A stretch of DNA of 64,000 nucleotides from Viridilinea sp964592425 (GTDB taxonomy: Bacteria > Chloroflexota > Chloroflexia > Chloroflexales > Chloroflexaceae): the NCBI GenBank assembly GCA_964592425.1, contig CAZQCG010000011.1:62001-126000 (forward strand). Direction: 5' to 3'. Within the stretch, counting starts at the first letter, position 1; every line of letters begins with the position of its first letter. The notes beneath the pieces were generated by a model that did no database searches, was not told where the DNA came from, and worked only from the letters and a program-made list of their open reading frames with translations. The position numbers were made by a program, and so were the translations under genes. Below are positions 15,818-24,274 of the stretch, in pieces.

Positions 15818-17191
15818 TTACCCAAGTTTCACAAAGTAGGCTTCGCAGGCGCGGTCGATCAACTCCTTGGACATAGCGGGGGCGCTGCCACGGTATTTGG
15901 CCTCGTCAAGGATCTGGTCGCAGAGGTCACGCGGATGGCATGCCCGAAGGTCGCGCCCGACCTTCATATAGTGCTCCTGGAGTAGGTGGCGCAGCCCCTC
16001 ATCGCTATAGGGGATCTTCTTCTGCTTGCAGACAAGTTGGAAGATCGCCCGAAATTCGGCGGGAGAGGGGTTGACGACCTCGATCTTATGGCGGATGCGC
16101 CGCAAAAAGGCGTCATCGACCAGATCTTTGGGGTTGAGGTTGGTTGAGAAGACGATCAGCACATCAAAGGGGATCTGGATCTTCTTGCCGGTCTGGAGGG
16201 CCAGGAAGTCAAACTTCTTTTCAAGCGGCACGATCCAGCGGTTGAGCAGATCGTGGGGCCGGCACTTCTGGCGACCGAAGTCATCGATCAGGAAGAGGCC
16301 GCCGTTGGCCTTCATCTGAAAGGGCGCTTCGTAGATTTTGGAGACCGGATCAAAGATCAGTTCGAGTTGCTCCAGGATGAGTTCACCGCCAACGATCACC
16401 CGCGGTCGTTTGCAAACCACCCAGCGCGCATCGGGGAACGATGCTGCTCTTGATGGACCACCAAAACCACCAAGGTGATCGCTGTGGCCGACATCGTTCT
16501 GTCTGACGATCTGGTGGTTGAGTGGGTCGAAGATCTTGATGATCTGCCCATCGGTCTCAACAGCGTAGGGAATAAGCACATAGCCGCCGAGCATGGCCGA
16601 GATGCCTTCGGCGATGGTCGTTTTACCATTGCCGGGCGGGCCATAGAGGAAGAGTGAGCGAGCCGAGTTGGCAGCGGGGCCGATCTGGTCGAGCATACGC
16701 TCGCTGATGATCAGGTGGCTGAACGCCTTGCGAATAGTAGCCTGGTCGATCACCAGGTCACCGATCTGCTGGCGATCACACATCTCCAGATACTGATCAA
16801 GCGGCACAGGGGCTGGCCCGGCGTACTGAGCACGGTCGAGTACCTCATGCACCTTGAGACGGCCCTTATTGGTGATGATGTACTGGAATGATCGTTCACT
16901 GAAGCCACCCTCGGCACCGATGATGTCAACGAATTCTTCCAGTTTGAGAAATTCGAGGGCTTTATCGATGACACCGAGGAACGGCAGCTTGATTGTCTCT
17001 TCGAGACGCTGGCCGGTGATCGCACCGGTGAAGTAGATCACCTTGAGCACATGGTCAGTGAGAAAGCCCATCGTCAGGCCACTCTCATCGACGCTGGTGG
17101 GTTGAGCAGGGATGACCGGCATAGCGGAGGTGTCGCGGCCTGCGCCAGGCACAGACTGCGCTGTGGCGATCTCGTGCAGCCGGAGTGGCAT
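15818..17191 (-). CDS. AAA-family ATPase of unknown process
   Basis: The 457-residue protein starts at ATG 17191 after AAGGAGG. Residues about 40-170 form an N-terminal domain with FLTDHVLKVIYFTGAITGQR and two further helical segments. The P-loop is LFLYGPPGNGKTTIAEGI (about 190), Walker B is GGLFLIDDFGRQ, and the sensor-1 region is VLIVFSTNLNPKDLVDDAF, followed by RRIRHKIEV as the Arg-finger-like motif. Catalytic residues look intact. It is the first gene of a three-gene run with cpaF and crtI (gaps 21 and 18 bases) and has its own promoter at 17241-17269. Proteins of this layout commonly sit beside CpaF in Chloroflexota, so a role with that ATPase is plausible but inferred. Confidence 0.8.
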   Translation of the reverse strand: MPLRLHEIATAQSVPGAGRDTSAMPVIPAQPTSVDESGLTMGFLTDHVLKVIYFTGAITGQRLEETIKLPFLGVIDKALEFLKLEEFVDIIGAEGGFSERSFQYIITNKGRLKVHEVLDRAQYAGPAPVPLDQYLEMCDRQQIGDLVIDQATIRKAFSHLIISERMLDQIGPAANSARSLFLYGPPGNGKTTIAEGISAMLGGYVLIPYAVETDGQIIKIFDPLNHQIVRQNDVGHSDHLGGFGGPSRAASFPDARWVVCKRPRVIVGGELILEQLELIFDPVSKIYEAPFQMKANGGLFLIDDFGRQKCRPHDLLNRWIVPLEKKFDFLALQTGKKIQIPFDVLIVFSTNLNPKDLVDDAFLRRIRHKIEVVNPSPAEFRAIFQLVCKQKKIPYSDEGLRHLLQEHYMKVGRDLRACHPRDLCDQILDEAKYRGSAPAMSKELIDRACEAYFVKLG

Positions 17192-17240
17192 CGAACCTCC
17201 TTATATTTCTCAGCGCAGGGTATAGATACGAGCAAGTCTC

Positions 17241-17269
17241 AGTATACGCCCGTGGCAGACCAATCGCAA
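17241..17269 (-). promoter_or_regulatory. Promoter of the AAA-cpaF-crtI operon
   Basis: TTGCGA (17264-17269) and TATACT (17241-17246) on the minus strand with a 17-bp spacer; the predicted start is about 45 nt before the ATG at 17191. Confidence 0.65.
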
Positions 17270-17291
17270 GCCGAGGGATGTACAGCGCTCT

Positions 17292-18773
17292 TTAGTGACG
17301 GGTCTGTGGGCCGCTAATCCTGGTCAGCAGGGCATCACGTTCGGCGAGTTGTTCGGGGGGAACCGCATTGCCTGTCGTCGCAAATTCCAGTTCAAGGGCC
17401 ACCAGGCGGGCAACAACTTCCTGACCGCTACCGAGGCCAGCACCGATGGGGCGCAGGGCCAGGGGGAAGTCTTCACCAGGTTGGCCGGTATAGAAAAGCG
17501 GCTCTTGCACAAGCGGCCGGCGCTGGTAGAACGTGCGGCGCGCATCGGGAGGCACGGCAGCACGCAGGTAAGCAAAGAGTTCGTGGGCCCCGATGACGGC
17601 CGCGCCGACCTGTTGGGTCAGGCTCTGGGTCTGGGGGGCCGCCCCACGCAAGCCTGCAAGCAACTGCACGCCGAAGGTGGTATGACGCTGAACACGCTGT
17701 GCAACTGGACTGGCCTTCTGCCCTGGACGCGCCGAGATGATCACTACCTGGTCGTTACTGACAGCAAGCGGGCGGTAGAACTCTGCTGGGGGGACGGCCC
17801 CAACGATCTTTGCATCAAGGGGGCCGGGCGCAATCTCGCCGGTATGACAGCAGTTGAGCAGAACGACCAAGCGTCGAGCGCTGGCGCGAATTTTGGCTAT
17901 GCGCTGCTGGAAGAGCTCAGCAGTGATGGCCGTTGCCGCAAGTTGCTCAAGCTCGGCGTCAGTGGGCAATAGAGCATAGCCGTCCTCGGTATGCTCACCA
18001 TGGCCGATGAAGGCGACCAGGGCGGTGCCACCGGCAGCACGATAGGCCAGTTCTTCCAGAGCATCGAGGATGTTGGCACGGGTGGCCTTGGCATCCACAA
18101 GGACACGCACCTGAGAGGGTGGATAACCGGCGAGTTGAGGGTCACGCAGCACCGAAGCCAGCGCACGGGCATCGTTGGCGGTAGTAGCAACGGTGGGCAA
18201 GCCGGGGTTGCGGTAGTGGCCCACCCCGATAATCAGGGCATGGCCAAAGCTGAAATGAATCCCATCACTGCTGAGTTGGGTCGGCAGGGGTCCACGGTTA
18301 CGCAGCGCCGGGGTGGACGCACCGGGCTCGATGACCGGGATGGGGCTGGCGATGACCGACACAGATTGATCGTCAGAATGGATCGTGTCAAGCGGCTCGT
18401 AGTCCGCTTGTTCAGCCTTGAGCGTTTCCAGAGCCTGGTCAGTCATAAGCTCGAAGAGGTGCTGCGCTTCTTCCTGGGCGATCGGCTGGTCTGACTGAAG
18501 GGTACCGATCAGGTAGCCGATCTCGGCAGCGGGTATACACAGGGCAATGCCATGTTCAAGCTCGACCTGGCATACCGCATCGGTGGGATGTTCGAGGAAG
18601 TTCTGCAGCGCCCTTGCGGCAACCAGGCTAGTAGCGAGACGGCGTCGGATGGCATCCAGAACCAGGGCTTGCGGGCCGCTGATCGTGGCGAGTGCGCTGG
18701 ATTCAGCTGTGCCGGTCTCGATGACCTTGACCAGGGCGGCCACCAGTGAATGGGAGAGCCGCGTATCGCTCAT
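17292..18773 (-). CDS. Caspase-like (peptidase C14) protein
   Basis: Predicted cysteine peptidase of the caspase/metacaspase superfamily, 493 residues, with no signal peptide. Residues about 1-125 are a helical N-terminal region of unknown type, followed by a flexible segment. The p20-like domain begins at about 175 (FGHALIIGVGHYRNPGLPTV) and carries His258 in VAFIGHGEHTEDGY and Cys309 in VVLLNCCHTGEI, the expected catalytic pair. The C-terminal 150 residues contain further segments of the fold (LREYLRAAVPP-like AYLRAAVPPDARRTF) and a tail resembling a coiled coil. It is the last gene on the minus strand before the AAA operon, with a leader of about 25 nt from an extended -10 at 18805-18813. 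Role could be proteolytic signalling or defence; there is no direct evidence for either. Confidence 0.85.
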   Translation of the reverse strand: MSDTRLSHSLVAALVKVIETGTAESSALATISGPQALVLDAIRRRLATSLVAARALQNFLEHPTDAVCQVELEHGIALCIPAAEIGYLIGTLQSDQPIAQEEAQHLFELMTDQALETLKAEQADYEPLDTIHSDDQSVSVIASPIPVIEPGASTPALRNRGPLPTQLSSDGIHFSFGHALIIGVGHYRNPGLPTVATTANDARALASVLRDPQLAGYPPSQVRVLVDAKATRANILDALEELAYRAAGGTALVAFIGHGEHTEDGYALLPTDAELEQLAATAITAELFQQRIAKIRASARRLVVLLNCCHTGEIAPGPLDAKIVGAVPPAEFYRPLAVSNDQVVIISARPGQKASPVAQRVQRHTTFGVQLLAGLRGAAPQTQSLTQQVGAAVIGAHELFAYLRAAVPPDARRTFYQRRPLVQEPLFYTGQPGEDFPLALRPIGAGLGSGQEVVARLVALELEFATTGNAVPPEQLAERDALLTRISGPQTRH

Positions 18774-18804
18774 GGCATGCTCCTTGCCCTTGCAGTGACA
18801 ATTT

Positions 18805-18813
18805 ATTGTAGCA
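18805..18813 (-). promoter_or_regulatory. Extended -10 promoter element of the caspase-like gene
   Basis: TGCTACAAT on the minus strand, with a predicted start about 25 nt before the ATG at 18773. No clear -35. Confidence 0.5.
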
Positions 18814-18829
18814 CGGGCTGGTAGCTTGC

Positions 18830-19786
18830 TCAGCGCAGGCAGACCTCGGCCACAAACAGTTCAAGTGCGGTATCGGGCTGGATGCGCCCGGTCTTAGTTG
18901 CCAGGTCAAGGCTTAGCAGGCGGTCGTGGATGCGCACCAACTCACCAGGGGCGAAGCCACGGGCCTGGTCAAGGGCTTTGCGCACCACAAAGGGTTTCTG
19001 GCCCAGATCGGCAGCGATGGTTTCCGGGCTGCGACGTTGGGTGGCAAGCTCTTGCACGCCGATCAGGATGCGTACCTGACGGGCCAGCATAAAGAGGACA
19101 TAGGTAGGTGCCTGGCCCTCTTCGAGCAGGGCACGGGCACCGCGCAGGGCCGGTCCCAGGCGGCGCGCACCGAGACTGTCGATAAAGGCGAAGAGGTTCT
19201 GCTCCTGGCCATCCTCGACCAGCCGATCGACGATAGCCGCACTGATCGTACCACCCCGTCCCACGTAGGTCGCCAGTTTCTCCAATTCAGTGTCGAGGGT
19301 ACGCGAGTCGCCCCCGCCAAGCTCAACCAGACGCTGTGCGGCGGCGGGCTCCAGCCGGCTGCCCTTGTGGCGGGCGCGCTCCTGCAGCCAACGCAGCAAT
19401 TCAGAGCCCTGCAGAGGCAGGAATTCGCGTACCTGGCCAGCCTTCTTGAGCAAGGTGAAGAGTATGCTGCGCCGATCAACCTCTTCGTGCTCAACGAAGA
19501 TCAGGTCGCACGAGGCGGGCACACGCTCGAGGTAGGTGCGCAACTCTTCGCGCTCTTTGCCAGCCCGGCTGTGTTTGAGGGCATCGCTAACAACAACGAT
19601 GCGGCGCTCGGCGAGAAAGGGCAGGGCTTCACAGGCACCCACCAGACTGTCAAGCTTGAGCCGCCGCCCGTCCAGGCGGCTCAGGTTCAGGTCGGCCACG
19701 TCTTCCGGCAGTTCGGCGCAGAGTGCGGCAAGCGCCTCGCTGCGGGCAACCTCGTCGGAGCCATAGAGCAAATAGAGCATAGGCAT
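18830..19786 (-). CDS. holA: DNA polymerase III subunit delta
   Basis: Clamp-loader subunit that opens the beta sliding clamp during replication. From ATG 19786 the product has 318 residues and starts MPMLYLLYGSDEVARSEAL, the usual HolA opening (LLYG-E). The open frame extends upstream to 19888, but that part has no family resemblance; an ATG at 19780 is an equally possible start. Further family features are RIVVVSDAL, FVEHEEVDRRSILFTLL and a helical C-terminal domain with LATKTGRIQPDTALELFVA. No strong Shine-Dalgarno is present. It is followed by the caspase-like gene 56 bases later, which has its own -10. Confidence 0.9.
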   Translation of the reverse strand: MPMLYLLYGSDEVARSEALAALCAELPEDVADLNLSRLDGRRLKLDSLVGACEALPFLAERRIVVVSDALKHSRAGKEREELRTYLERVPASCDLIFVEHEEVDRRSILFTLLKKAGQVREFLPLQGSELLRWLQERARHKGSRLEPAAAQRLVELGGGDSRTLDTELEKLATYVGRGGTISAAIVDRLVEDGQEQNLFAFIDSLGARRLGPALRGARALLEEGQAPTYVLFMLARQVRILIGVQELATQRRSPETIAADLGQKPFVVRKALDQARGFAPGELVRIHDRLLSLDLATKTGRIQPDTALELFVAEVCLR

Positions 19787-19981
19787 GCAGATAGACACAA
19801 AGGGCCCCGCACCGCCGTCGATGAGCCAGTTTCGAACCTGCCAGAAGCAGGTGGGTGCCCGCCTGTGAGCATCTGTGGCCCGCCACATAGCTCAGCTCAT
19901 AAGTGCAGGGCTCCCATCGAAACCGTGTTGGCTCAAAACATATGCCCACCCACGTGCGGCCGGGGCAGGTCGATCCTACCA

Positions 19982-21154
19982 TTAACCGGCTGCTTGTGCA
20001 AATGGCTCCTGCGCATCAGGCTGACCGTCGAGACGACGGATCATGCCGACGACAAGGCGGGTCGTCCGTTCGACCAATTCTGGGTCGGGAACCGGCAACG
20101 GATTGACCAGGGAGGGCGATCCATAGGCGCGAATGGTAAGGGCCGAGTAGCCGTAACGCCGCAGAGGTGCCGCCAGAAGGCCAGCCCTGTTGCGGGGCTG
20201 TGGCGTGGCGCGGATTAGCGGATCAGCGGCAGCAGCAGCTTCAGCCAGGCTCACGAGCTGTCGATCGGCCTTACCGCCGCTGCCTTCATCAGTCACATAG
20301 ATCAACTGCGCACCGACAAGCTGTTCCAGGGCAATGAAGAAGGTTTGCCGCTGGTCAAAGGGAAAGTGGGTCAGGAGGGTAACCACCCCACGCGGGTCGC
20401 TGCTGGCGGCACCTACGGCAACCGCCCAGAGCTCCACACTGCTCAGGTGCTCGATACGCTCAGCGACAGCAAGCATAGTGGCCAGGGCGGCCAGGCCACC
20501 ATCGGCGGGATGCGGGCGGGTTGGGCGACTGGCGGCGATGATCAGCAGCAGCGCACCGAGCCCTCCCGGCAAACCGACTAGCCACCAGCGACCAGGCAGC
20601 CAGAGGGCTGCAGCAGCACCGGCTACGATGATCGCCACAATTGCCAGCCGGATCAGGCTAGCCTGCCGACTACGTTCAACCAGCAGCGCCAACCGGGTGG
20701 GTATAGTTGGGCTATCGAGGGGGGCCAGGAGGATGATCCGCCAGCGTGGCGTAGCGGGGAAGAGGCCAGCGGCCCCTTCAATCGCGCGAGTACCGATAAT
20801 ATTCTGACTGGCCCGGCGCGGCCCAATCGGCGGGATGGGCGGCCCCAGACTGTCGATCAGCAGCAGCAGCAGCAGGCTAACAGCCAGTAAAAACGACGGC
20901 AGCGGCAGCAGCGGGGTGAGGATAGTCGCCAGACATGCCAACCCACCAACCAGCAGGTACGCCCCACCCGGCTGCGTGGCAGCCCGAAGCTCGTAGGCGC
21001 TCACGCCCATGCCCGCCCGGCGCAGACGCCCATTGACGAAGGCTGCGGCACGTGCCTCGCCGGGTGAGGTGGCAGGACGCACACTGGCCTGGTCGGCCAG
21101 TTGGGCGATCAATGCCTCAAGCTCGCGGGTATCATCGCGAATGGCAGCAGGCAT
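19982..21154 (-). CDS. Membrane protein with a degenerate M28 peptidase fold
   Basis: The 390-residue protein starts like an M28 aminopeptidase (short helix, then RPATSPGEARAAAFVNGRLR), but then inserts two or more membrane segments (ATILTPLLPLPSFLLAVSLL and, later, LIRLAIVAIIVAGAAAALWL). The M28 order can still be followed: ASQNIIGTR, then RIILLAPLDSP where active enzymes have a His-x-Asp; HPADGGLAALATMLAVAERI in place of GADDNASG; AVGAASSDPRG in place of the EE-x-GL-GS loop; and TIRAYGSPSLVNPLPV where the last His ligand is expected. The zinc ligands are therefore missing or replaced, pointing to a non-catalytic paralogue. It starts 16 bases after the PPC-domain gene. Alignment is by eye; a very divergent active form is not excluded. 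Confidence 0.65.
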   Translation of the reverse strand: MPAAIRDDTRELEALIAQLADQASVRPATSPGEARAAAFVNGRLRRAGMGVSAYELRAATQPGGAYLLVGGLACLATILTPLLPLPSFLLAVSLLLLLLIDSLGPPIPPIGPRRASQNIIGTRAIEGAAGLFPATPRWRIILLAPLDSPTIPTRLALLVERSRQASLIRLAIVAIIVAGAAAALWLPGRWWLVGLPGGLGALLLIIAASRPTRPHPADGGLAALATMLAVAERIEHLSSVELWAVAVGAASSDPRGVVTLLTHFPFDQRQTFFIALEQLVGAQLIYVTDEGSGGKADRQLVSLAEAAAAADPLIRATPQPRNRAGLLAAPLRRYGYSALTIRAYGSPSLVNPLPVPDPELVERTTRLVVGMIRRLDGQPDAQEPFAQAAG

Positions 21155-21170
21155 CTCCGCAACGCGGGGC

Positions 21171-22658
21171 TCAGGGGGTGGTTGTACTGGTGGGGGTGGC
21201 GGTCGGATCGAGATTAAACTCGTCGTCGGGTGTGCCGGTCGGTAGGGGACTCACGGGGACAGCCGGAAGCCCAGGGACACTAATACGGCCACAGTCGGTC
21301 TGGCCAGGCACACAGAGGAGCAGAACCAGGTCATAGCGAATAAACTGATTGCCGATATCCCCGACGTTTTTCACCTGGACAAAATAGAAGCCATCGCTGT
21401 CAGGGATAAACTCGATCTGTGAATCAAGGGTGCTGCCACCGGGAATATCGTCGTTCGCATCGATCATGGTCACACCATCACGCTCGGTAAGCACGATGGT
21501 CGTATCGGCACCGGCCTGAGTCTCTCCATTGACGGTGGTGCGCCCACGATAGCGCCGCGTATCGGTATAGACAATATAACGCTTGCCGGTCTTGGCGAAA
21601 AAGATCACCCAATCAGCGTCACCAGCGGGACAGAGGCGCCGATCTTCCTGGATCTCGTTCGAGGTGATCAGACGGGCCTGTTCAGGCAGCCCATCAGTCT
21701 CAAAAAGATCTTCGCAGAGCTGACTCACCAGGGTAGGGGTCGGGCCGTAGCTCTCGCTGATCAGGGCCACCACATAGATAAAATCGACCCCGCCACGCCC
21801 GGCGGCATCACGTACCTGAATATAGTAGCGCCCATCGGCTGGAATACGAATGGTAATGCGTGGGCGCGTATCGGCGGCATTGGGGTTGGCCGGGTCGCGG
21901 TTAAAGAAATCGTCGTTGAAGGCGATTGAGTTGAGGTTAGCGTCAAAGAGTTCGAGGGTAAGATCGATGCCGGGATCCTGGCGCGAGATGTCGATGGTGT
22001 AGACCTTGCCCGCCACGCCACCAAAGACGAGCCAGTCAAGATCACCGGCGGGGCAGATCGCCCGTTCCTGGGCCGTATTGACATCAATCACGCGGGCGCT
22101 GCCAGCGCTATCATCGGGCTCGAAGCCATCACGGCAGACCGGGCCACGGGTGGGGGTAGCGGTCGGCGGACTAACGGTGGCGGTGGTTGTTGCGGTGGGC
22201 GTCGGTGTATTGCCTGCCACCAGCACGGTGAAGGAGCGCGAGAAGTTTAGCTGGTTGGGTGAAGTTGAGACGGCAGCCAGGGTCTGGTTCAACACGCTAC
22301 CGGGAACGGCCCCACTTGGTACATTGACCTGGATGCTAAAGTCGGTCGGGGTCGTGCCACTCGTTGAGACTTGATTGCCACTGGGGAAGGAGAAGGTGAC
22401 CGCGCCGCTGGCCAGGCTCTGGCTAAGGGTGAACGCACGTGCATCAACCGAGGAGATGCGGAAAGAGACCGTTGCCGAGCTATTAGGGGCAATCGAGACG
22501 GGCGTTGCGCTGACGATATCGAGGGCATTGGTCTGGGCCAACGGGGCGGGCAAAGGGGCTGCCGCCACCGGAAAGCTACCGGTGGCAAGCAGGAAGAGCA
22601 GCACCAGAGTTGCCAGCACGACCGCAGCGTTGCGCAGATGTATACGAGGCTTGATCAA
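21171..22658 (-). CDS. Secreted protein with two PPC-type domains
   Basis: Predicted exported protein of about 495 residues. The promoter -10 lies at 22699-22704, so upstream starts are not transcribed; TTG 22658 is nine bases after GGAG and yields a textbook signal peptide (HLRNAAVVLATLVLLFLLAT, then PVAAAPLP). After a beta-rich N-terminal domain (about 40-140, like an immunoglobulin fold) comes a Thr/Pro linker (TPTPTATTTATV). Two pre-peptidase C-terminal-like repeats follow, each starting C-x-D-x-FE-x-D and holding CPAGDLDWLVF or CPAGDADWVIF and a YYIQV/YFVQV strand. A second Pro/Thr-rich tail ends the protein. No catalytic domain is present; it may bind a wall component or a peptidase. 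Confidence 0.8.
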   Translation of the reverse strand: MIKPRIHLRNAAVVLATLVLLFLLATGSFPVAAAPLPAPLAQTNALDIVSATPVSIAPNSSATVSFRISSVDARAFTLSQSLASGAVTFSFPSGNQVSTSGTTPTDFSIQVNVPSGAVPGSVLNQTLAAVSTSPNQLNFSRSFTVLVAGNTPTPTATTTATVSPPTATPTRGPVCRDGFEPDDSAGSARVIDVNTAQERAICPAGDLDWLVFGGVAGKVYTIDISRQDPGIDLTLELFDANLNSIAFNDDFFNRDPANPNAADTRPRITIRIPADGRYYIQVRDAAGRGGVDFIYVVALISESYGPTPTLVSQLCEDLFETDGLPEQARLITSNEIQEDRRLCPAGDADWVIFFAKTGKRYIVYTDTRRYRGRTTVNGETQAGADTTIVLTERDGVTMIDANDDIPGGSTLDSQIEFIPDSDGFYFVQVKNVGDIGNQFIRYDLVLLLCVPGQTDCGRISVPGLPAVPVSPLPTGTPDDEFNLDPTATPTSTTTP

Positions 22659-22698
22659 GGCGCGCAGCTCCAGAGAGGCACATGGTAAAAGCAGGCGC

Positions 22699-22728
22699 AT
22701 TATACGCGCCGAGATCAAGGCGTGTCAA
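22699..22728 (-). promoter_or_regulatory. Promoter of the PPC-domain gene
   Basis: TTGACA (22723-22728) and TATAAT (22699-22704) on the minus strand with an 18-bp spacer. It sits just after the aroF stop and fixes the transcription start near 22691, ruling out the upstream in-frame starts of the PPC gene. Confidence 0.85.
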
Positions 22729-22741
22729 GGCGCACAGCTCT

Positions 22742-23770
22742 TCAAGGTGCCGGTTCCATACGCCGGCCCAGCGCACCGACAACGGCCGCTAGCTGCGGCA
22801 TCAGGGCAGCGAAGTTGGCGCAACTGAGGGATTGAGCCCCATCAGACCTGGCGCGGTCAGGGTCGGGATGCACCTCGATGATTACGCCATCGGCACCGGC
22901 GGCAATACCGGCAAGGGCCAGCGGCGGCACCAGGTACCATTTGCCGGTGCCATGGCTTGGATCGACAATCACCGGGAGGTGGCTCCGACGGCGGGCGAGA
23001 GCCACAGCGTTGAGGTCAAGCGTATTGCGAGTCGCCGTCTCGAAGGTACGGATACCACGCTCACAGAGGATGACATTGGGATTGCCCTGGGCAGCGACAT
23101 ACTCAGCCGAGAGCAGCCACTCTTCAATCGTAGCCGAGAGGCCGCGCTTGAGCAGGACAGGCATACCGGTGCGCCCGGCCTCCTCCAGCAGTTGGTAGTT
23201 CTGCATATTGCGCGCCCCGATCTGCAACACATCGGCATAACGCGCCACCAGGTCAACATCGCCGGGGGTCATCACCTCGGTGACAATCGGCAGGCCGGTC
23301 TCGTCGCGGGCCTGAGCAAGCAGGCGCAGGCCCTCTTCGCCAAGGCCGCGGAAGGTGTAGGGCGACGAGCGCGGTTTGAAGGCCCCGCCGCGCAGCATGG
23401 TGGCCCCGGCCTCGCGCACAGCGCGGGCAGTGGTCATAATTTGCTCTTCGCTCTCGACCGAACAAGGGCCAGCGATGACCACACAACCCCCTCCACCAAC
23501 TTTAGCCCCGCCAACATTGACCACGGTATCAGCAGAGCGCAGCTCGCGTGAGACGAGCTTGTAGGGCTGGGTAATGCGCAAGGTCTCTTTGACCCCGGTG
23601 AAATGCTCCAACTCCTCTTTGAGGGTAGGCGGAATCGCTGCGCCGACCACGCCGATCACGGTTCGTTCAGCCCCACGCACGAGGTGGCCGCGCAGCTGAT
23701 GTTCACCGAGCCGTTCGAGCACGGCCTCGATCTGTTGTTCACTCGAGCCTGTTTGCATCACGACAATCAT
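22742..23770 (-). CDS. aroF: 3-deoxy-7-phosphoheptulonate synthase (DAHP synthase)
   Basis: First enzyme of the shikimate pathway, joining phosphoenolpyruvate and erythrose 4-phosphate. The 342-residue protein belongs to the AroF/AroA-beta type: an N-terminal ferredoxin-like regulatory domain (about 1-70, MIVVMQTGSSEQQIEAVLER) followed by the TIM barrel. The barrel holds VVIAGPCSVESEEQI, LRGGAFKPRSSPYTFRG, LQIGARNMQNYQLLEE, LLKRGLS and PVIVDPSHGTGKW, with the metal and phosphate ligands present. It starts 15 bases after the aroH stop, so the two form an operon that commits carbon to aromatic amino acids. A leader-peptide attenuator lies upstream. Confidence 0.95.
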   Translation of the reverse strand: MIVVMQTGSSEQQIEAVLERLGEHQLRGHLVRGAERTVIGVVGAAIPPTLKEELEHFTGVKETLRITQPYKLVSRELRSADTVVNVGGAKVGGGGCVVIAGPCSVESEEQIMTTARAVREAGATMLRGGAFKPRSSPYTFRGLGEEGLRLLAQARDETGLPIVTEVMTPGDVDLVARYADVLQIGARNMQNYQLLEEAGRTGMPVLLKRGLSATIEEWLLSAEYVAAQGNPNVILCERGIRTFETATRNTLDLNAVALARRRSHLPVIVDPSHGTGKWYLVPPLALAGIAAGADGVIIEVHPDPDRARSDGAQSLSCANFAALMPQLAAVVGALGRRMEPAP

Positions 23771-23785
23771 CTCCTGTCACTCCTT

Positions 23786-24181
23786 TTATACTACGCTCTT
23801 GAAAGCTGCCAGGGCCGCACTGAGGTCGGGGCGCAAATTGCGTGCGCCGTGGAGATAGATATGCACCAGTTGGTCGGCGCTGCGCTCGGTATTCCAGAGC
23901 ACCAGCACACGAATACAACGGGGCAAGCCATCCGGCACGTTCATCTCGTGGCCACAAAGCAGGGCCGTATCGGTCCAACCGAGGGCGCGGGCAGCCACAG
24001 CGGGATAGGCTGCATTGAGGTCGGGGGTGGTGGTAAAGATCGCGGCCGCGATCGTGTGTGGGTCGATCGCATTGGCTTGCACCAGCAACGCGATCATCTC
24101 ACGAGTAGCCGTCAGGATAGCCTCTGCCGTGTTCGCTTCACAGGTGGTTGCCCCGCGAATCCCTCGGCACCAAACACTCAT
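23786..24181 (-). CDS. aroH: Chorismate mutase, AroH (monofunctional) type
   Basis: Rearranges chorismate to prephenate on the route to Phe and Tyr. The 131-residue protein has the trimeric AroH signature: CRGIRGATTCEANTAEAI at the N-terminus, then IAAAIFTTTPDLNAAYPAVAAR, and RCIRVLVLWNT with the conserved Arg. The ATG at 24181 follows GTAGGAGG. It is transcribed together with aroF. Upstream lie a leader peptide gene, a 15-bp terminator-like hairpin and a strong promoter, so expression is probably tied to supply of aromatic amino acids. Confidence 0.95.
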   Translation of the reverse strand: MSVWCRGIRGATTCEANTAEAILTATREMIALLVQANAIDPHTIAAAIFTTTPDLNAAYPAVAARALGWTDTALLCGHEMNVPDGLPRCIRVLVLWNTERSADQLVHIYLHGARNLRPDLSAALAAFKSVV

Positions 24182-24213
24182 ACCAACCTCCTACTGTTGC
24201 GGCTAGAAATGCA

Positions 24214-24249
24214 GAGAGGGCGTGAAGCCCGGTTGCTTCACGCCCTCTC
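24214..24249 (-). terminator. Attenuator hairpin of the aroH-aroF operon
   Basis: Perfect 15-bp stem GAGAGGGCGTGAAGC/GCTTCACGCCCTCTC with a 6-nt loop. It lies between the leader-peptide stop (24275) and aroH. The following bases TGCATTTCT are only moderately T-rich, so termination efficiency is uncertain. Confidence 0.7.
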
Positions 24250-24274
24250 AAAGGTCTCTCGTGTGAGGAAAAGG

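Noticed and set aside
19787..19981. tRNA-like pieces (GGTTCGA near 19831-19838, TAGCTCAGC) upstream of holA
   Set aside because: The T-stem has mismatches and no acceptor, D or anticodon arms can be folded on either strand.
18926..20218. 430-codon plus-strand open frame opposite holA and part of the M28-like gene
   Set aside because: Shadow; the minus-strand HolA motifs are unambiguous.
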